A stretch of 64,000 nt of DNA. Source: an uncultured Prevotellaceae bacterium (GTDB taxonomy: Bacteria; Bacteroidota; Bacteroidia; Bacteroidales; Bacteroidaceae). Shown one piece after another: positions 26,799 to 36,247 of the stretch (within the stretch, counting starts at the first letter, position 1; the number at the start of each line of letters is the position of its first letter). Location: positions 1 to 64,000 of the forward strand of contig ONSV01000001.1 in the NCBI GenBank assembly GCA_900320585.1. The letters are read 5' to 3'. A program made the translations under genes and the position numbers. Under the pieces are notes generated by a model. The model was not told where the DNA came from, did not search any database, and worked only from the letters and a program-made list of their open reading frames with translations.

Positions 26799-28598
26799 AT
26801 GAGAAAATTTTTACTTAGTGTTTTGATGACAGTGGTGTGCAGCATGGGTTTTGCTGCCAACATCGCCGTGGGATATTGCGACGGCCAGGTGGCCACCAGC
26901 AGTAAATACAGTGTGAGGGGAAGAGGACTGGTGAGCGCTGTCGTGCGCTTCTCTCCCGAAATCCTTTCCAAGTATGTGGGCAACGAGATCCGTGGCGTGA
27001 ACGCAGGTCTTGTGAGTGATAAATTCTGCGACTCGCTCGTCGTATGGGTGCGTGAGTCGCTCGATGGCGAGAACCTCGCCCAGGGCACCATCAAACGCGG
27101 TGGAACACAGGTTCCAAAAGCGGGATGGAATGCCGTGACACTCGACAAAAGTATCGCCATTGAGGCTGGCAAGTCCTACTACATTGGATACACCTACGCA
27201 CAGCGGTATAACGATGCCACCATCTCGGTGGTGGGCGTGCCTATCAGCGAGACGACCTATATCAAAAGGGGTGTTTCGGCCGCATGGGAGGATGTCAGTG
27301 CCGAAGGCGTGGGCAGCATCGAGGCCCTCGTGGATGGCGACAAGATGCCGCAGGTAGATGCCTCGCTCACTGATGCCGTGGGTATACAGCCCGCTCCTGG
27401 CGTGCTCAACATCACCACCACCATCGTGAACCGCGGACAGGTCGACCTCACCGACTACGACCTCACCTTCTCGGCCGAGGGATACAGCTATACCTACACG
27501 GCCTCTACCCTCGTGGCCAGTGGCTCCAAAGCCGTTGTCAGCTCCGTCCTCTACGACGTGCCCGACGGCGTGGGATTCGACAAGGACCTCACCGTCACAC
27601 TCTCACGCGTGGCCGGTGGCGAGGATGAGACACCCGACGACAACAGCATCATCGTTAGCGTCAAGGTAAAACGCAACGTGGTGGTGGAGGAATTCACCGG
27701 CACAGGTTGCGGATGGTGCCCGCGCGGACTCGTAGGCATGGATCTCTTGCACGAGACCTATGGACTCAGCTTCGTAGGCATAGCCATCCACCAGTACAAC
27801 AACTCCGACCCCATGTATCCGCGTTACAAGAACATCGGACTCGGCTCCGCTCCCTCGTGCCTCATCGACCGCGACTTCGAGTGCGATCCTTATTATGGCA
27901 CCACACAGGTAGACCGCCACATTCTCGTCGACTTCCAGAATGAGATGGACAAGGGTGCGTTCGCCACGGTGAATGTAGACGCCACTTGGGACAATCCTAA
28001 CGACCCGTCGGGCGTGGTGGCTACCATCAAGGTCACCTCACAGGCCAATATACCGGGCGCACAGCTTGGTATCGTGCTCCTCGCCGACAGCCTCACAGGC
28101 ACTGCGAGCTCATGGAAGCAGAGCAACTACTATACCCAATATTCGGCATCCCAGCTGCCGGCCGACCTGGCCATGTTTGGCTCGGGTGGCTCACACGGAC
28201 AAAGCTCTTTCTTCTGGGATTTCAACGATGTGGCCATCAACACCTACTATGAGGGTGGAAAATATGAGATGGACCTCGGCTATCTCGCACAGCGTGAGAC
28301 CAAGACCGTGGAATACGAACTGGCATTCCCCACCAAGGAGCCGTTGCGCAGTGCACTCAAGCTCAACTGCATCGCCGTGGCTGCTTTCTTGGTCGACAAC
28401 TCAGGAAAGATCATCAATGCCGGAAAATGCTATGTATCTGAAACAAATGGCATCCGCGACAACAAAAACATACATGAAGGCAATTTGCGAGAGGTGGCAC
28501 GCTACACCCTCGACGGACGCATGGTCAACACACCGCAGAAGGGTGTGAATATCGTGCGCCTCTCCGACGGTTCCACCATCAAAGTGCTTGTCAAATAA
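26799..28598 (+). CDS. Omp28-like surface protein with T9SS-type C-terminal tail
   Basis: A 599-residue exported protein. The signal peptide runs to GFAA (about 20). An N-terminal region with beta-sandwich character (about 20-290) precedes a thioredoxin-like Omp28 domain with VVVEEFTGTGCGWCPRG, whose CGWC pair fits a redox-active site. The tail YTLDGRMVNTPQKGVNIVRL, followed by a basic end (KVLVK), has the shape of T9SS type A sorting domains, so it is probably exported across the outer membrane and attached to the surface. The start at 26799 follows a plausible promoter. It is paralogous in its CxxC domain to the preceding lipoprotein. Confidence 0.8.
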   Translation: MRKFLLSVLMTVVCSMGFAANIAVGYCDGQVATSSKYSVRGRGLVSAVVRFSPEILSKYVGNEIRGVNAGLVSDKFCDSLVVWVRESLDGENLAQGTIKRGGTQVPKAGWNAVTLDKSIAIEAGKSYYIGYTYAQRYNDATISVVGVPISETTYIKRGVSAAWEDVSAEGVGSIEALVDGDKMPQVDASLTDAVGIQPAPGVLNITTTIVNRGQVDLTDYDLTFSAEGYSYTYTASTLVASGSKAVVSSVLYDVPDGVGFDKDLTVTLSRVAGGEDETPDDNSIIVSVKVKRNVVVEEFTGTGCGWCPRGLVGMDLLHETYGLSFVGIAIHQYNNSDPMYPRYKNIGLGSAPSCLIDRDFECDPYYGTTQVDRHILVDFQNEMDKGAFATVNVDATWDNPNDPSGVVATIKVTSQANIPGAQLGIVLLADSLTGTASSWKQSNYYTQYSASQLPADLAMFGSGGSHGQSSFFWDFNDVAINTYYEGGKYEMDLGYLAQRETKTVEYELAFPTKEPLRSALKLNCIAVAAFLVDNSGKIINAGKCYVSETNGIRDNKNIHEGNLREVARYTLDGRMVNTPQKGVNIVRLSDGSTIKVLVK

Positions 28599-28612
28599 CA
28601 CAACATACACTA

Positions 28613-28651
28613 TCCTGCCACACTCGTTCCTGCAAAGTGAGTGTGGCGGGA
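28613..28651 (+). terminator. strong hairpin after the Omp28/T9SS gene
   Basis: A 13-bp stem (28613-28625 with 28639-28651, one G.U) and 13-base loop, starting 15 bases after the stop. It lacks a T run. It opens the 341-base gap 28599-28939, which also holds the next gene's promoter and leader and no gene that I can see. Confidence 0.5.
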
Positions 28652-28782
28652 TGGTGAATATGTCAGCGAGGAATTATTCTTTTATCAACGAATAAATAGG
28701 TCAAAACGAACAACCTGAAGCCATCGATGGCCATTGTGTAACAAAATTTAAGTAATTTTTAAAAATTTGGCCTATCTCGTAA

Positions 28783-28810
28783 TTGTTTTCGCAAAATTTG
28801 ATTATATTTG
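28783..28810 (+). promoter_or_regulatory. promoter of the 1,513-residue surface protein gene
   Basis: TATATTTG (28803-28810) with TTG (28783-28785) 17 bases before it, slightly short spacing. The leader would be about 125 bases and contains a small GAGGAA/TTCCTT hairpin near 28826-28841. Confidence 0.5.
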
Positions 28811-28939
28811 CACCTTAAATAACCTGAGGAAGTGATTCCTTGGCCGACTTTGTCTTGGTTATCGTAACTTTTACACCTATACTACCGTAAACTTCTAATC
28901 ATTTAAATATCTATTATTGTTTCACTAAAAAGGTTTGAT

Positions 28940-31900
28940 ATGAGTAAGAGAATTACATCTATCACAATGGGCCTGCTGGCATTGATGCTCATGCTGGCTA
29001 CCCCATCCTTTGCCCAGAAGAAGAGCAATCTCGACATCAAGGCAAAGAAAACCACGGCCTTCGAACAGGCCAACATGAGAGCGGAATTCTACAAACAGCA
29101 TCCCGCTATGGCAAAAGCCCCGAAAACGTTGAAGAAAGACAACTCCGGGCTGGCCAAAACCGTTGTCGGACGCCTCAGGGCACAACAGCAGAAGGCTGCT
29201 TTGAAGGCTGGCGACGGCACAGCCCTCATGGGTAACCTGATCTACGACGAGACAGGAGAGAATGGCTACGGACTCTATTCGTTCCAGTCGAATGCCACCC
29301 CCGTGCTCGACCCAATCGTGCAGGACGATAACCTCAACCTCGTCGCTGGTGGTGTGATCATCGACAACAAGTTGTATTTCGCCAACTACGAGATCTTGTT
29401 AATCTGGTACTTTATGTACCACTATGTCTACGACCTTGCTACAGGTACATGGGAGGTGATGGCCGAGGATGAGGACTTCTCCAATATCGCTGTTGGCGCC
29501 AACGTGGCATACGATGAGTCGACAAAGCTGGCCTATGGTCTGTTCTATGATGCAGAGGCTACCCAAGTGCAGTTCTGCTCCATGGACTACACCACCTGGA
29601 CCAAGCAAGTCATCGGCACTGGTGTGCTGCAGCATGCCGACGAGTACCTCAACTTCTCTTGCGATGGCAAGGGCAACCTCTTTGGTGTTACCGAAAATGG
29701 TGATGTCTACAAAATTGATGTCAATACGCTCGAGGAGACCCTCTTCGCCTCTACTGGCATTAATGCTTATGCTTACATCCAGGGCGCTACCATCAATCCT
29801 GCCACCAACACCCTCTATTGGACTTTCATCCTCGAGGATGGTACCTCTGGTATCGCACAGGTCGACCTCGCTACCGGAAAGAGCACAATCGCAGGCTATT
29901 TCCTCGACGAAGTCGAGATCAGCTTCCTCGCTCCTGTTTCCAACGAGGCAGAGGCTGGCGCTCCCGGACGTGCCGTCAACCTGAAGGCTTACGTCGAGAA
30001 CGACGCTCCCAACGATGTGAACGTCTCCTTCAGCCTCCCAGAGACAGCATACGATGGAGAGACCACCCTTACCGGTGTGCTTGAGTATGCCATCTACGTC
30101 AACAATGAACTCTATGTCAAGGGTTCGGGCCAGCCTGGTGCCGCCATCATCCGCAATATCCCAGGTGTGAACACTGGTAATACTGTCATCGCCGTGGTGG
30201 TGTCAAATGCCGTGGGCGAAGGTCCTACTGCCAAGACCCAGCTCTGGGTAGGTGTCGACGCTCCTAAGGCTCCAGCTCCCGCAACACTCGCCATCGATGA
30301 TCAGGGCAATGCTACCGTAGAGTGGACTGCCGTCACCCTCAATGGTGCTCACCATGGCTATGTGAACACCGATAACGTGACCTACACCGTGGTTCGCTAT
30401 CCCGAGGGCACTGTGGTGGCCGAAGGCTTGAAGGAAACCTCGTTGAAGGAGACCCTTGTTGACACCTCCAACCTGAGGATGGTGACTTACGGCATCTGTG
30501 CCTTGAATGGTGATGTTCCAAGCGAGGAAGCTGTTACCAACGCCGTGAAGGTGGGCGAGAGCTATGCTACTCCTGTTGGTGACGACTTCTCCGATGAGAG
30601 TTCTTTTGCTCTCTACACTGTGATTGACGCCAACAATGATGGTTGCACATGGAGTCTTGTCCAAGGTTATCCCTCGAATGAATACGATTTTGACAATGAT
30701 GCCGACGACTGGCTCATCACCTCTCCCATCAAGATGGAGGCTGGCAAGCTCTATTCATTCAAGTGCAACGTGGGTGTTTACAGCACCTCATATCCCGAGC
30801 GTATCGAGGTGCTCCTCGGACAGGGCGACGACCCAACAGGATATGCCGTGCAGCTGGTCGATCCTACCGATATCCTTACCTATTCAGAGGATTTGTCCAA
30901 CAACTTCTCCGTGGAGGCCGACGGCGAGTATCGCATCGCATTCCACGCCATCTCTGATGCCAATGAGTGGTATCTCCAGCTCTTCAGCTGGTCGGTGTCC
31001 GCTCCTATCGACTACGCTGCTCCCGCACAGGTCGAGAACGCTGCCCTCATCCCAGGCGAGAAGGGTGCCCTCAATGGCGTCGTTTCGTTCAACGCTCCTA
31101 CCAAGACCGTGGGTGGCGACGAGCTCACTGGCACCATGAACATCCATGTCTCCGGAGAGGGATTCGGACAGTTCATCAACGACGTTACTCCTGGACAGGC
31201 TATTTCTGTGCCTGTTGAGGTGGAGAAAGACAGCGTCTACACTTACGAGATCGTGCCTTCCAACGACAAGGGCGAAGGCCTCGCCACTACCGTATCCGCA
31301 TTCATCGGTGTCGACCTGCCCGGTGATATCGAGAATATTACGGCTTACGACAACTTCAATGGCTCGGCTACATTCACTTGGGATCCTGTAACCAAGGGTA
31401 CTAATGGTGGCTATGTCGACCCAGAGTCGGTGACCTACCGCATCTACGCCGTGGAAGATGGCTATCTCGGCGACGTGCTTACCGAGACCAAGGAACTCTC
31501 CTATGTGCTCACTTCCGATGCTATCGACAATGGCCCGATGAGTCTCCTCCAGTTGGCATTCGCTCCCGTAGTGGATGTGGATGGCGAAGAGTATGAGGGT
31601 AGCATCCTCACAGGTGCTATCGTAGCCGGTACTCCCGATCCTATTCCTTACGCTGAGGGCTTCCCAGGTGGTAGCATCACCAACTACTGGTGGGTCAATA
31701 ACCCTGTAGGTGCAAGCTGGGGTCTTGGACAGGATGACGCCAATGGCGATGGCGGCTGCGCCGCTTATCAGGTGACCGGACTGGCTGATGCTTATCTCTG
31801 CTCGGGCAAGATTTCCGTCAAGGGTGCTGCCAATCCTAAGCTTCTCTTCAAGTGGGTGGCTTTGCCAGCCAACATGACAGTGCGCGTGCTTGCCGACCGT

Positions 31901-33481
31901 CAGGATGGCAAGGAGCCTGTTGAGTTGAAGGTCATCAACTGCGCCGATGTGACCGACATCCAGTGGGCACAGGAGGTTATCGACCTGAGCGCCTTCGTCA
32001 ACGACCCATATATCATGGTGGAATTCGAGGCCCTGGCCGATGAGCCCGGTGGTATCTTCGAGCTCGACGATATCAATATCTATGACGTCTACTCCAACGA
32101 CTTGGCAGTCGACCTGACATTGCCAAGATCCGTGAACATGGGTGATGCTCTGACAGCACAGGTAATCGTGACCAACATCGGTGAGACAGCTGTGCCCGCC
32201 GGCGACTACACCGTGAACCTCTATGTCAACGACAAGCTGGTGGATTCTGCAGTGAGCGAATATGATATCCCAGCTTACAATGGTGGCGCTGGTTTTGTGT
32301 TCACCTACAACACCAATGTGTTCGATGCTACTCCTGCCTCTGTGAAGGCCGAGGTGGTCTATGCTTATGACCTCGATACCGAGAACAACGTCGACGACGG
32401 TGTGGTCAACATCCGTCAGCCGAACCTCGCACGCGTCAACGACCTCACCGCCGAGACAGGTGGATGGCCAGCAGTAGAGCTGAGATGGTCGGCTCCCGTG
32501 ATTGAGGATGTGGAGAGCGAGATCGTTACCGAGGACTTCGAGGACCAGGAGATCTTCGTGCCGCTGTCAGTGGGTGGTATCACTGCTGATATCCATACCG
32601 GTAACTTCGGCAACTGGAAGCTCTACGACGGAAATGGTGTCGATACCTATTCCTTCAATGGCGCTCCTGAGTATGAGAACAGATATGCTCCGATGGCATT
32701 CCAGGTATGGAATCCTGAGGTGATTGGCTACGACCTCACCGACGAAGCTACTGTTGCCGCTATGGGTCCGAACTCTGGCGACCAGTTCCTCATGTCGTTC
32801 GCTACCACCGATTACGCGCAGTCCGACAAGTGGCTCATCTCGCCGCTGCTCTCTGGCGAGGCACAGACCATCAGCTTCTTCGTAAGCCAGAATACTACTC
32901 AATATGGTCCTGAGCTCTTCCAGGTGCTCTGCTCATCTACCGACAATGAAATCTCTTCGTTCGAGGTGGTAGGTACAGGCCAGGCCTCAACCACCGACTG
33001 GACTGAGGTAACATTCGACCTGCCCGCAGGTGCCAAGTACTTCGCTATCCGCTGCATCTCCACCGACGTCTTCGGATTCGAGCTCGACGACATCACTTAT
33101 GCTGCCGCCGCTGCCAAGAAACTCGCCCTCGCTACCGAGATAACGGGTTACAACATCTACCGCAACGGCCAGCTCGTCGCTACCGTGGGTGCTGATGCTA
33201 CCAGCTACATCGACATCAACGAGACCGATGGCGAGCAAACTTACTATGTGACCGTTCTCTATGGCGACCAGGAGTCGGGTCTCTCCAACGGTGCTACCGT
33301 GGTGACCGCTATCTCCGAGCTCACCAGCGACGCTTCGCTCCAGGATGCCGACATCACTGTCTATGCTACCAACGGTGCCATCGTGGCTTCCGGCAAGGGC
33401 GTATACAATGGTCTGGCTCAGGGCGTCTACGTCATCCGCAACAACGAGACAGGTCTCGTGAAGGGTGTTTCGAAGAAATAA
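28940..33481 (+). CDS. large multidomain surface protein with choice-of-anchor/Fn3-like repeats and T9SS-type tail
   Basis: A 1,513-residue exported protein, probably an adhesin or binding scaffold. The signal peptide runs to about residue 26. A region of propeller-like repeats (about 80-350) is followed by a fibronectin-III-like domain (about 350-460). Then come two 'cleaved adhesin/choice-of-anchor J' jelly-roll domains: one near 545-690 with the motif DDWLITSPI, and one near 1200-1390 with SDKWLISPL. More Ig-like segments lie between. The tail DADITVYATNGAIVASGKGV, ending in basic KK, resembles a T9SS sorting domain. Codons such as GCT and ACC look favoured, consistent with high expression. 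Ligands are unknown. Confidence 0.82.
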   Translation: MSKRITSITMGLLALMLMLATPSFAQKKSNLDIKAKKTTAFEQANMRAEFYKQHPAMAKAPKTLKKDNSGLAKTVVGRLRAQQQKAALKAGDGTALMGNLIYDETGENGYGLYSFQSNATPVLDPIVQDDNLNLVAGGVIIDNKLYFANYEILLIWYFMYHYVYDLATGTWEVMAEDEDFSNIAVGANVAYDESTKLAYGLFYDAEATQVQFCSMDYTTWTKQVIGTGVLQHADEYLNFSCDGKGNLFGVTENGDVYKIDVNTLEETLFASTGINAYAYIQGATINPATNTLYWTFILEDGTSGIAQVDLATGKSTIAGYFLDEVEISFLAPVSNEAEAGAPGRAVNLKAYVENDAPNDVNVSFSLPETAYDGETTLTGVLEYAIYVNNELYVKGSGQPGAAIIRNIPGVNTGNTVIAVVVSNAVGEGPTAKTQLWVGVDAPKAPAPATLAIDDQGNATVEWTAVTLNGAHHGYVNTDNVTYTVVRYPEGTVVAEGLKETSLKETLVDTSNLRMVTYGICALNGDVPSEEAVTNAVKVGESYATPVGDDFSDESSFALYTVIDANNDGCTWSLVQGYPSNEYDFDNDADDWLITSPIKMEAGKLYSFKCNVGVYSTSYPERIEVLLGQGDDPTGYAVQLVDPTDILTYSEDLSNNFSVEADGEYRIAFHAISDANEWYLQLFSWSVSAPIDYAAPAQVENAALIPGEKGALNGVVSFNAPTKTVGGDELTGTMNIHVSGEGFGQFINDVTPGQAISVPVEVEKDSVYTYEIVPSNDKGEGLATTVSAFIGVDLPGDIENITAYDNFNGSATFTWDPVTKGTNGGYVDPESVTYRIYAVEDGYLGDVLTETKELSYVLTSDAIDNGPMSLLQLAFAPVVDVDGEEYEGSILTGAIVAGTPDPIPYAEGFPGGSITNYWWVNNPVGASWGLGQDDANGDGGCAAYQVTGLADAYLCSGKISVKGAANPKLLFKWVALPANMTVRVLADRQDGKEPVELKVINCADVTDIQWAQEVIDLSAFVNDPYIMVEFEALADEPGGIFELDDINIYDVYSNDLAVDLTLPRSVNMGDALTAQVIVTNIGETAVPAGDYTVNLYVNDKLVDSAVSEYDIPAYNGGAGFVFTYNTNVFDATPASVKAEVVYAYDLDTENNVDDGVVNIRQPNLARVNDLTAETGGWPAVELRWSAPVIEDVESEIVTEDFEDQEIFVPLSVGGITADIHTGNFGNWKLYDGNGVDTYSFNGAPEYENRYAPMAFQVWNPEVIGYDLTDEATVAAMGPNSGDQFLMSFATTDYAQSDKWLISPLLSGEAQTISFFVSQNTTQYGPELFQVLCSSTDNEISSFEVVGTGQASTTDWTEVTFDLPAGAKYFAIRCISTDVFGFELDDITYAAAAAKKLALATEITGYNIYRNGQLVATVGADATSYIDINETDGEQTYYVTVLYGDQESGLSNGATVVTAISELTSDASLQDADITVYATNGAIVASGKGVYNGLAQGVYVIRNNETGLVKGVSKK

Positions 33482-33508
33482 TCCTTCAACCCTGCTCCAA
33501 CCATAATC

Positions 33509-33544
33509 AGGGCCGCATCCCAAAAGGGGGTGCGGCCCTTTTTC
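33509..33544 (+). terminator. intrinsic terminator of the large surface protein gene
   Basis: AGGGCCGCA (33509-33517) pairs with 33531-33539, and an inner CCC/GGG can extend the stem. Five T follow. Strong. Confidence 0.85.
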
Positions 33545-33551
33545 TAATGTC

Positions 33552-33620
33552 TGAACTCCTGAACTTCTGAACTCCTGAACTCCTGTAACATCTGAACTCC
33601 TCTCAACTTGCGAAAGTTGA
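33552..33620. repeat. dispersed TGAACTYC element, partial copy 2
   Basis: Four TGAACTYC units in a row (33552-33583), a 9-base break, a fifth unit (33593-33600), and the stem TCAACTT/AAGTTGA with loop GCGA (33603-33620). It has the arm and hairpin of copy 1 but not its central core. Confidence 0.7.
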
Positions 33621-33680
33621 ATAATTCATAAAATCCGAAAAATACCATGGCAAAATGTATGATGTTCGGATATTTATTTG

Positions 33681-33688
33681 TAACTTTG
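33681..33688 (+). promoter_or_regulatory. -7 element before the first C10 protease gene
   Basis: TAACTTTG, 57 bases before the ATG at 33746. No clear -33 at the usual distance. Confidence 0.45.
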
Positions 33689-33745
33689 TACCCTAAAGTA
33701 TATACGATCAGCATTTGTAACTATTAGCTTCTTTTGGATTTGTCT

Positions 33746-36238
33746 ATGATGACCCTTTCGAGAAGGACGTACCCGTTCTTGTTTGTCGTCTTATTGAGCT
33801 TTTCGATGATGGCCAATGCCGCGCCACGCACTAAAACTCAAATGATAGCCGCTGCCGCCGGTGCCCTACAGGCATCGCACTCTTTGCATGCGCCTTCGGC
33901 AAATGGACGCGAACTGGTCGTGCTGAAATCAAATCCCTCGGTAGCTCTCATAGGCTATGCTGACGGTGCCTATGCCGTAGTGACAGCCGACGACCGCTTT
34001 CCAGCCGTCGTGGGCGTTTCGTCTACCCCTTACTCCAACGGCTCGAACGCCAATTTCGAGTTCTGGTTGCGAAGTATGACGGCAGCCCTTGCCTATAGGA
34101 CTGAGCACAACATGCCCGCCAAGATCATCGCTCCCGACCCGGCACTCTATGCTCCCTACGTGGAGCCTCTGCTCACCACCTTCTGGGACCAGCTCACTCC
34201 TTACAACAATTTCTTGCCCTCGGGCATCTATACTGGATGTGTGGCCACGGCCATGGCACAGGTGCTCAACTTCCACAAACTGCCGGAGCATGGTATTGGC
34301 ACGCGCACCATCAGTGCGAAAGGCACGCCTGTAACGGCCAATTTCGAGGAAGACTACTACGACTGGGCCAATATGCGCGATACTTACCTCCATGGCGACT
34401 ATACCGAGCCCGAGGCCGATGCCGTGGCATTGCTCATGCGCGACTGCGGCGTGGCTGCCAATATGCAGTATGGCAACGCCTTCGACGGGGGCAGCGGTGC
34501 TTACTCTGAGGATGCCGCAGAAGGTCTCCGCAAGTATTTCGGCTTTGAGGGTGCCAAATGCCTCACCCGGAACAGTTATTCCGAAGAGGAGTGGATGGAC
34601 TTCGTGTTCAACGAGCTCAGCAATGTGGGACCCGTCTATTATGGCGGTACCGACATGTCATTCTTCTCCGGACATGCCTTTGTGCTCCATGGCTACAATG
34701 AGGAAGGACTGGTGTATGTGAACTGGGGATGGAGTGGCGACGACGACGGATTCTACGACATCTCCCTGCTCAACCCTCGAGGATACAAGTTCAGCGCCCA
34801 ACAAGACATGATTATCGGCATTGAGGGCGAGGGCAGCATTGTGGCCAGCATCGACACTGTCATCACTGTGAGGAAGCCAGGCGAACTGGCCGAGAAACTC
34901 GACACACTGAAAGAACGCGTGACCTCGTTGAAGGTAGTGGGTTTGGTCAATGGCACCGACATGCGCGCTATCCGCTGGATGGCCGGCAACGACGAGAACC
35001 TTGGACGCACAAAGGGCCGTCTGCGCCAGCTCGACCTCAGCCAGGCGCAAATCGTGAAAGGTGGCGAGGCCTATATCAACGATAATGGCAGGATGCTCCA
35101 TACCAGCGACCATGTGCTCACATCGAGATTGTTCTATGGTTGCCGCAGCCTGAGCCGACTCGTTTTGCCCGCCGACATCGTCAGCATCGAGCCTGGTGCC
35201 TTCGCCATGTGTCCGTCGCTGAAGGAAATCGACATCGCCAACGGCGATGACAAAACCTATATCTTCAAGAACCATACCATCTTCCCCAAAAGCGACACCT
35301 GTCGCATACAAGAGGTCCTCCCGACGTTCAAGGGCGCCTACGTCATCGACAAGGGCATCACGGCCATCGACGACTATGCCTTCGCGGGATGCACCTTGAT
35401 GACACAGGTCGAGATCCCCTCGACAGTGGCCTCCGTGGGCAGCTATGCTTTCCAGGGATGCAACGGACTCTCTTCGGTCAAGATCATCAATTACGACGTA
35501 CCTGAGACGGGGGCCGGCGCTGTGGATGGAGTGAATTTGGGAAACTGCATACTACGCGTGCCTGCCAGCTCGAAAGAGCGTTACAAGCGGCATTCTGTAT
35601 GGGGGGCCTTTGAAAAAATCCAGGAGTTCGGCTCTGCCATCACCGCACGCAATTCCGGGCGCTTCTATGGCGACGAGAACCCCAAACTGGGCTATATGAT
35701 CTCGGGCGATATCCCCAGTGGCTTTCCCGAGCTCGTTTGTGAGGCCAATGTTCATTCGCCCGTGGGCGACTATGTCATCCATGTGACTCCCGGCACGATT
35801 ACCGACGAGATCGTGCAATACTTCGACGGCATGCTGCATGTGTGGGCAGCCCCGCTGAATGTGTCTGTGGGCAGCTATACGCGGTTGGAAGGCGAGGAGA
35901 ACCCGGAGTTCAGGCTGAGGTATGAGGGCTTCAAGCTCGATGAGGGCATGGAGGTCATCACCACACTGCCCGTGGCCACTTGCGAGGCCGATGCCTCGTC
36001 GCCCGTGGGCACTTATGATATCGTTATCTCGGGTGGCGTGGCTCCCAACTATGATTTCAAATACACCAAGGGCACGCTCGTCGTGGAGCCCAATCCGCTG
36101 GGCATCACCGAACTGCATGACGGCAAAGGTCCTTCGGTGGTCTATACGCTTGATGGGCGCAGAATGAGGGTTGATAACCCCAGACAGTTGCCCAAAGGCA
36201 TCTATATCGTGAACGGAAAGAAAGTGACAATACAATAA
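33746..36238 (+). CDS. secreted C10 (streptopain/interpain-like) cysteine protease with LRR, MBG-like and T9SS-type domains, copy 1
   Basis: A secreted papain-fold protease of the family that includes interpain A of Prevotella and SpeB. The 830 residues begin with a signal peptide (cleaved near NAAP) and a propeptide. The catalytic domain has cysteine 165 in YTGCVATAMAQVLNFHKLP and histidine 310 in SGHAFVLHGY, with the NWGW motif shortly after. Next comes a BspA-like leucine-rich region (FYGCRSLSRLVLP, FAGCTLMTQVEIP). Two MBG-like beta modules follow (one beginning FYGDENPKLGYMISGDI). The tail VYTLDGRRMRVDN with PKGIYIVNGKK is T9SS-like. The first ATG (33746) is used rather than a TTG upstream. 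A close paralogue follows after nine bases. Confidence 0.92.
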   Translation: MMTLSRRTYPFLFVVLLSFSMMANAAPRTKTQMIAAAAGALQASHSLHAPSANGRELVVLKSNPSVALIGYADGAYAVVTADDRFPAVVGVSSTPYSNGSNANFEFWLRSMTAALAYRTEHNMPAKIIAPDPALYAPYVEPLLTTFWDQLTPYNNFLPSGIYTGCVATAMAQVLNFHKLPEHGIGTRTISAKGTPVTANFEEDYYDWANMRDTYLHGDYTEPEADAVALLMRDCGVAANMQYGNAFDGGSGAYSEDAAEGLRKYFGFEGAKCLTRNSYSEEEWMDFVFNELSNVGPVYYGGTDMSFFSGHAFVLHGYNEEGLVYVNWGWSGDDDGFYDISLLNPRGYKFSAQQDMIIGIEGEGSIVASIDTVITVRKPGELAEKLDTLKERVTSLKVVGLVNGTDMRAIRWMAGNDENLGRTKGRLRQLDLSQAQIVKGGEAYINDNGRMLHTSDHVLTSRLFYGCRSLSRLVLPADIVSIEPGAFAMCPSLKEIDIANGDDKTYIFKNHTIFPKSDTCRIQEVLPTFKGAYVIDKGITAIDDYAFAGCTLMTQVEIPSTVASVGSYAFQGCNGLSSVKIINYDVPETGAGAVDGVNLGNCILRVPASSKERYKRHSVWGAFEKIQEFGSAITARNSGRFYGDENPKLGYMISGDIPSGFPELVCEANVHSPVGDYVIHVTPGTITDEIVQYFDGMLHVWAAPLNVSVGSYTRLEGEENPEFRLRYEGFKLDEGMEVITTLPVATCEADASSPVGTYDIVISGGVAPNYDFKYTKGTLVVEPNPLGITELHDGKGPSVVYTLDGRRMRVDNPRQLPKGIYIVNGKKVTIQ

Positions 36239-36247
36239 CGCCAAGAC

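Noticed and set aside
33552..33620. Terminator function for the TGAACTYC array after the large surface protein gene
   Set aside because: A strong intrinsic terminator already lies upstream at 33509-33544, and this array lacks a T run.
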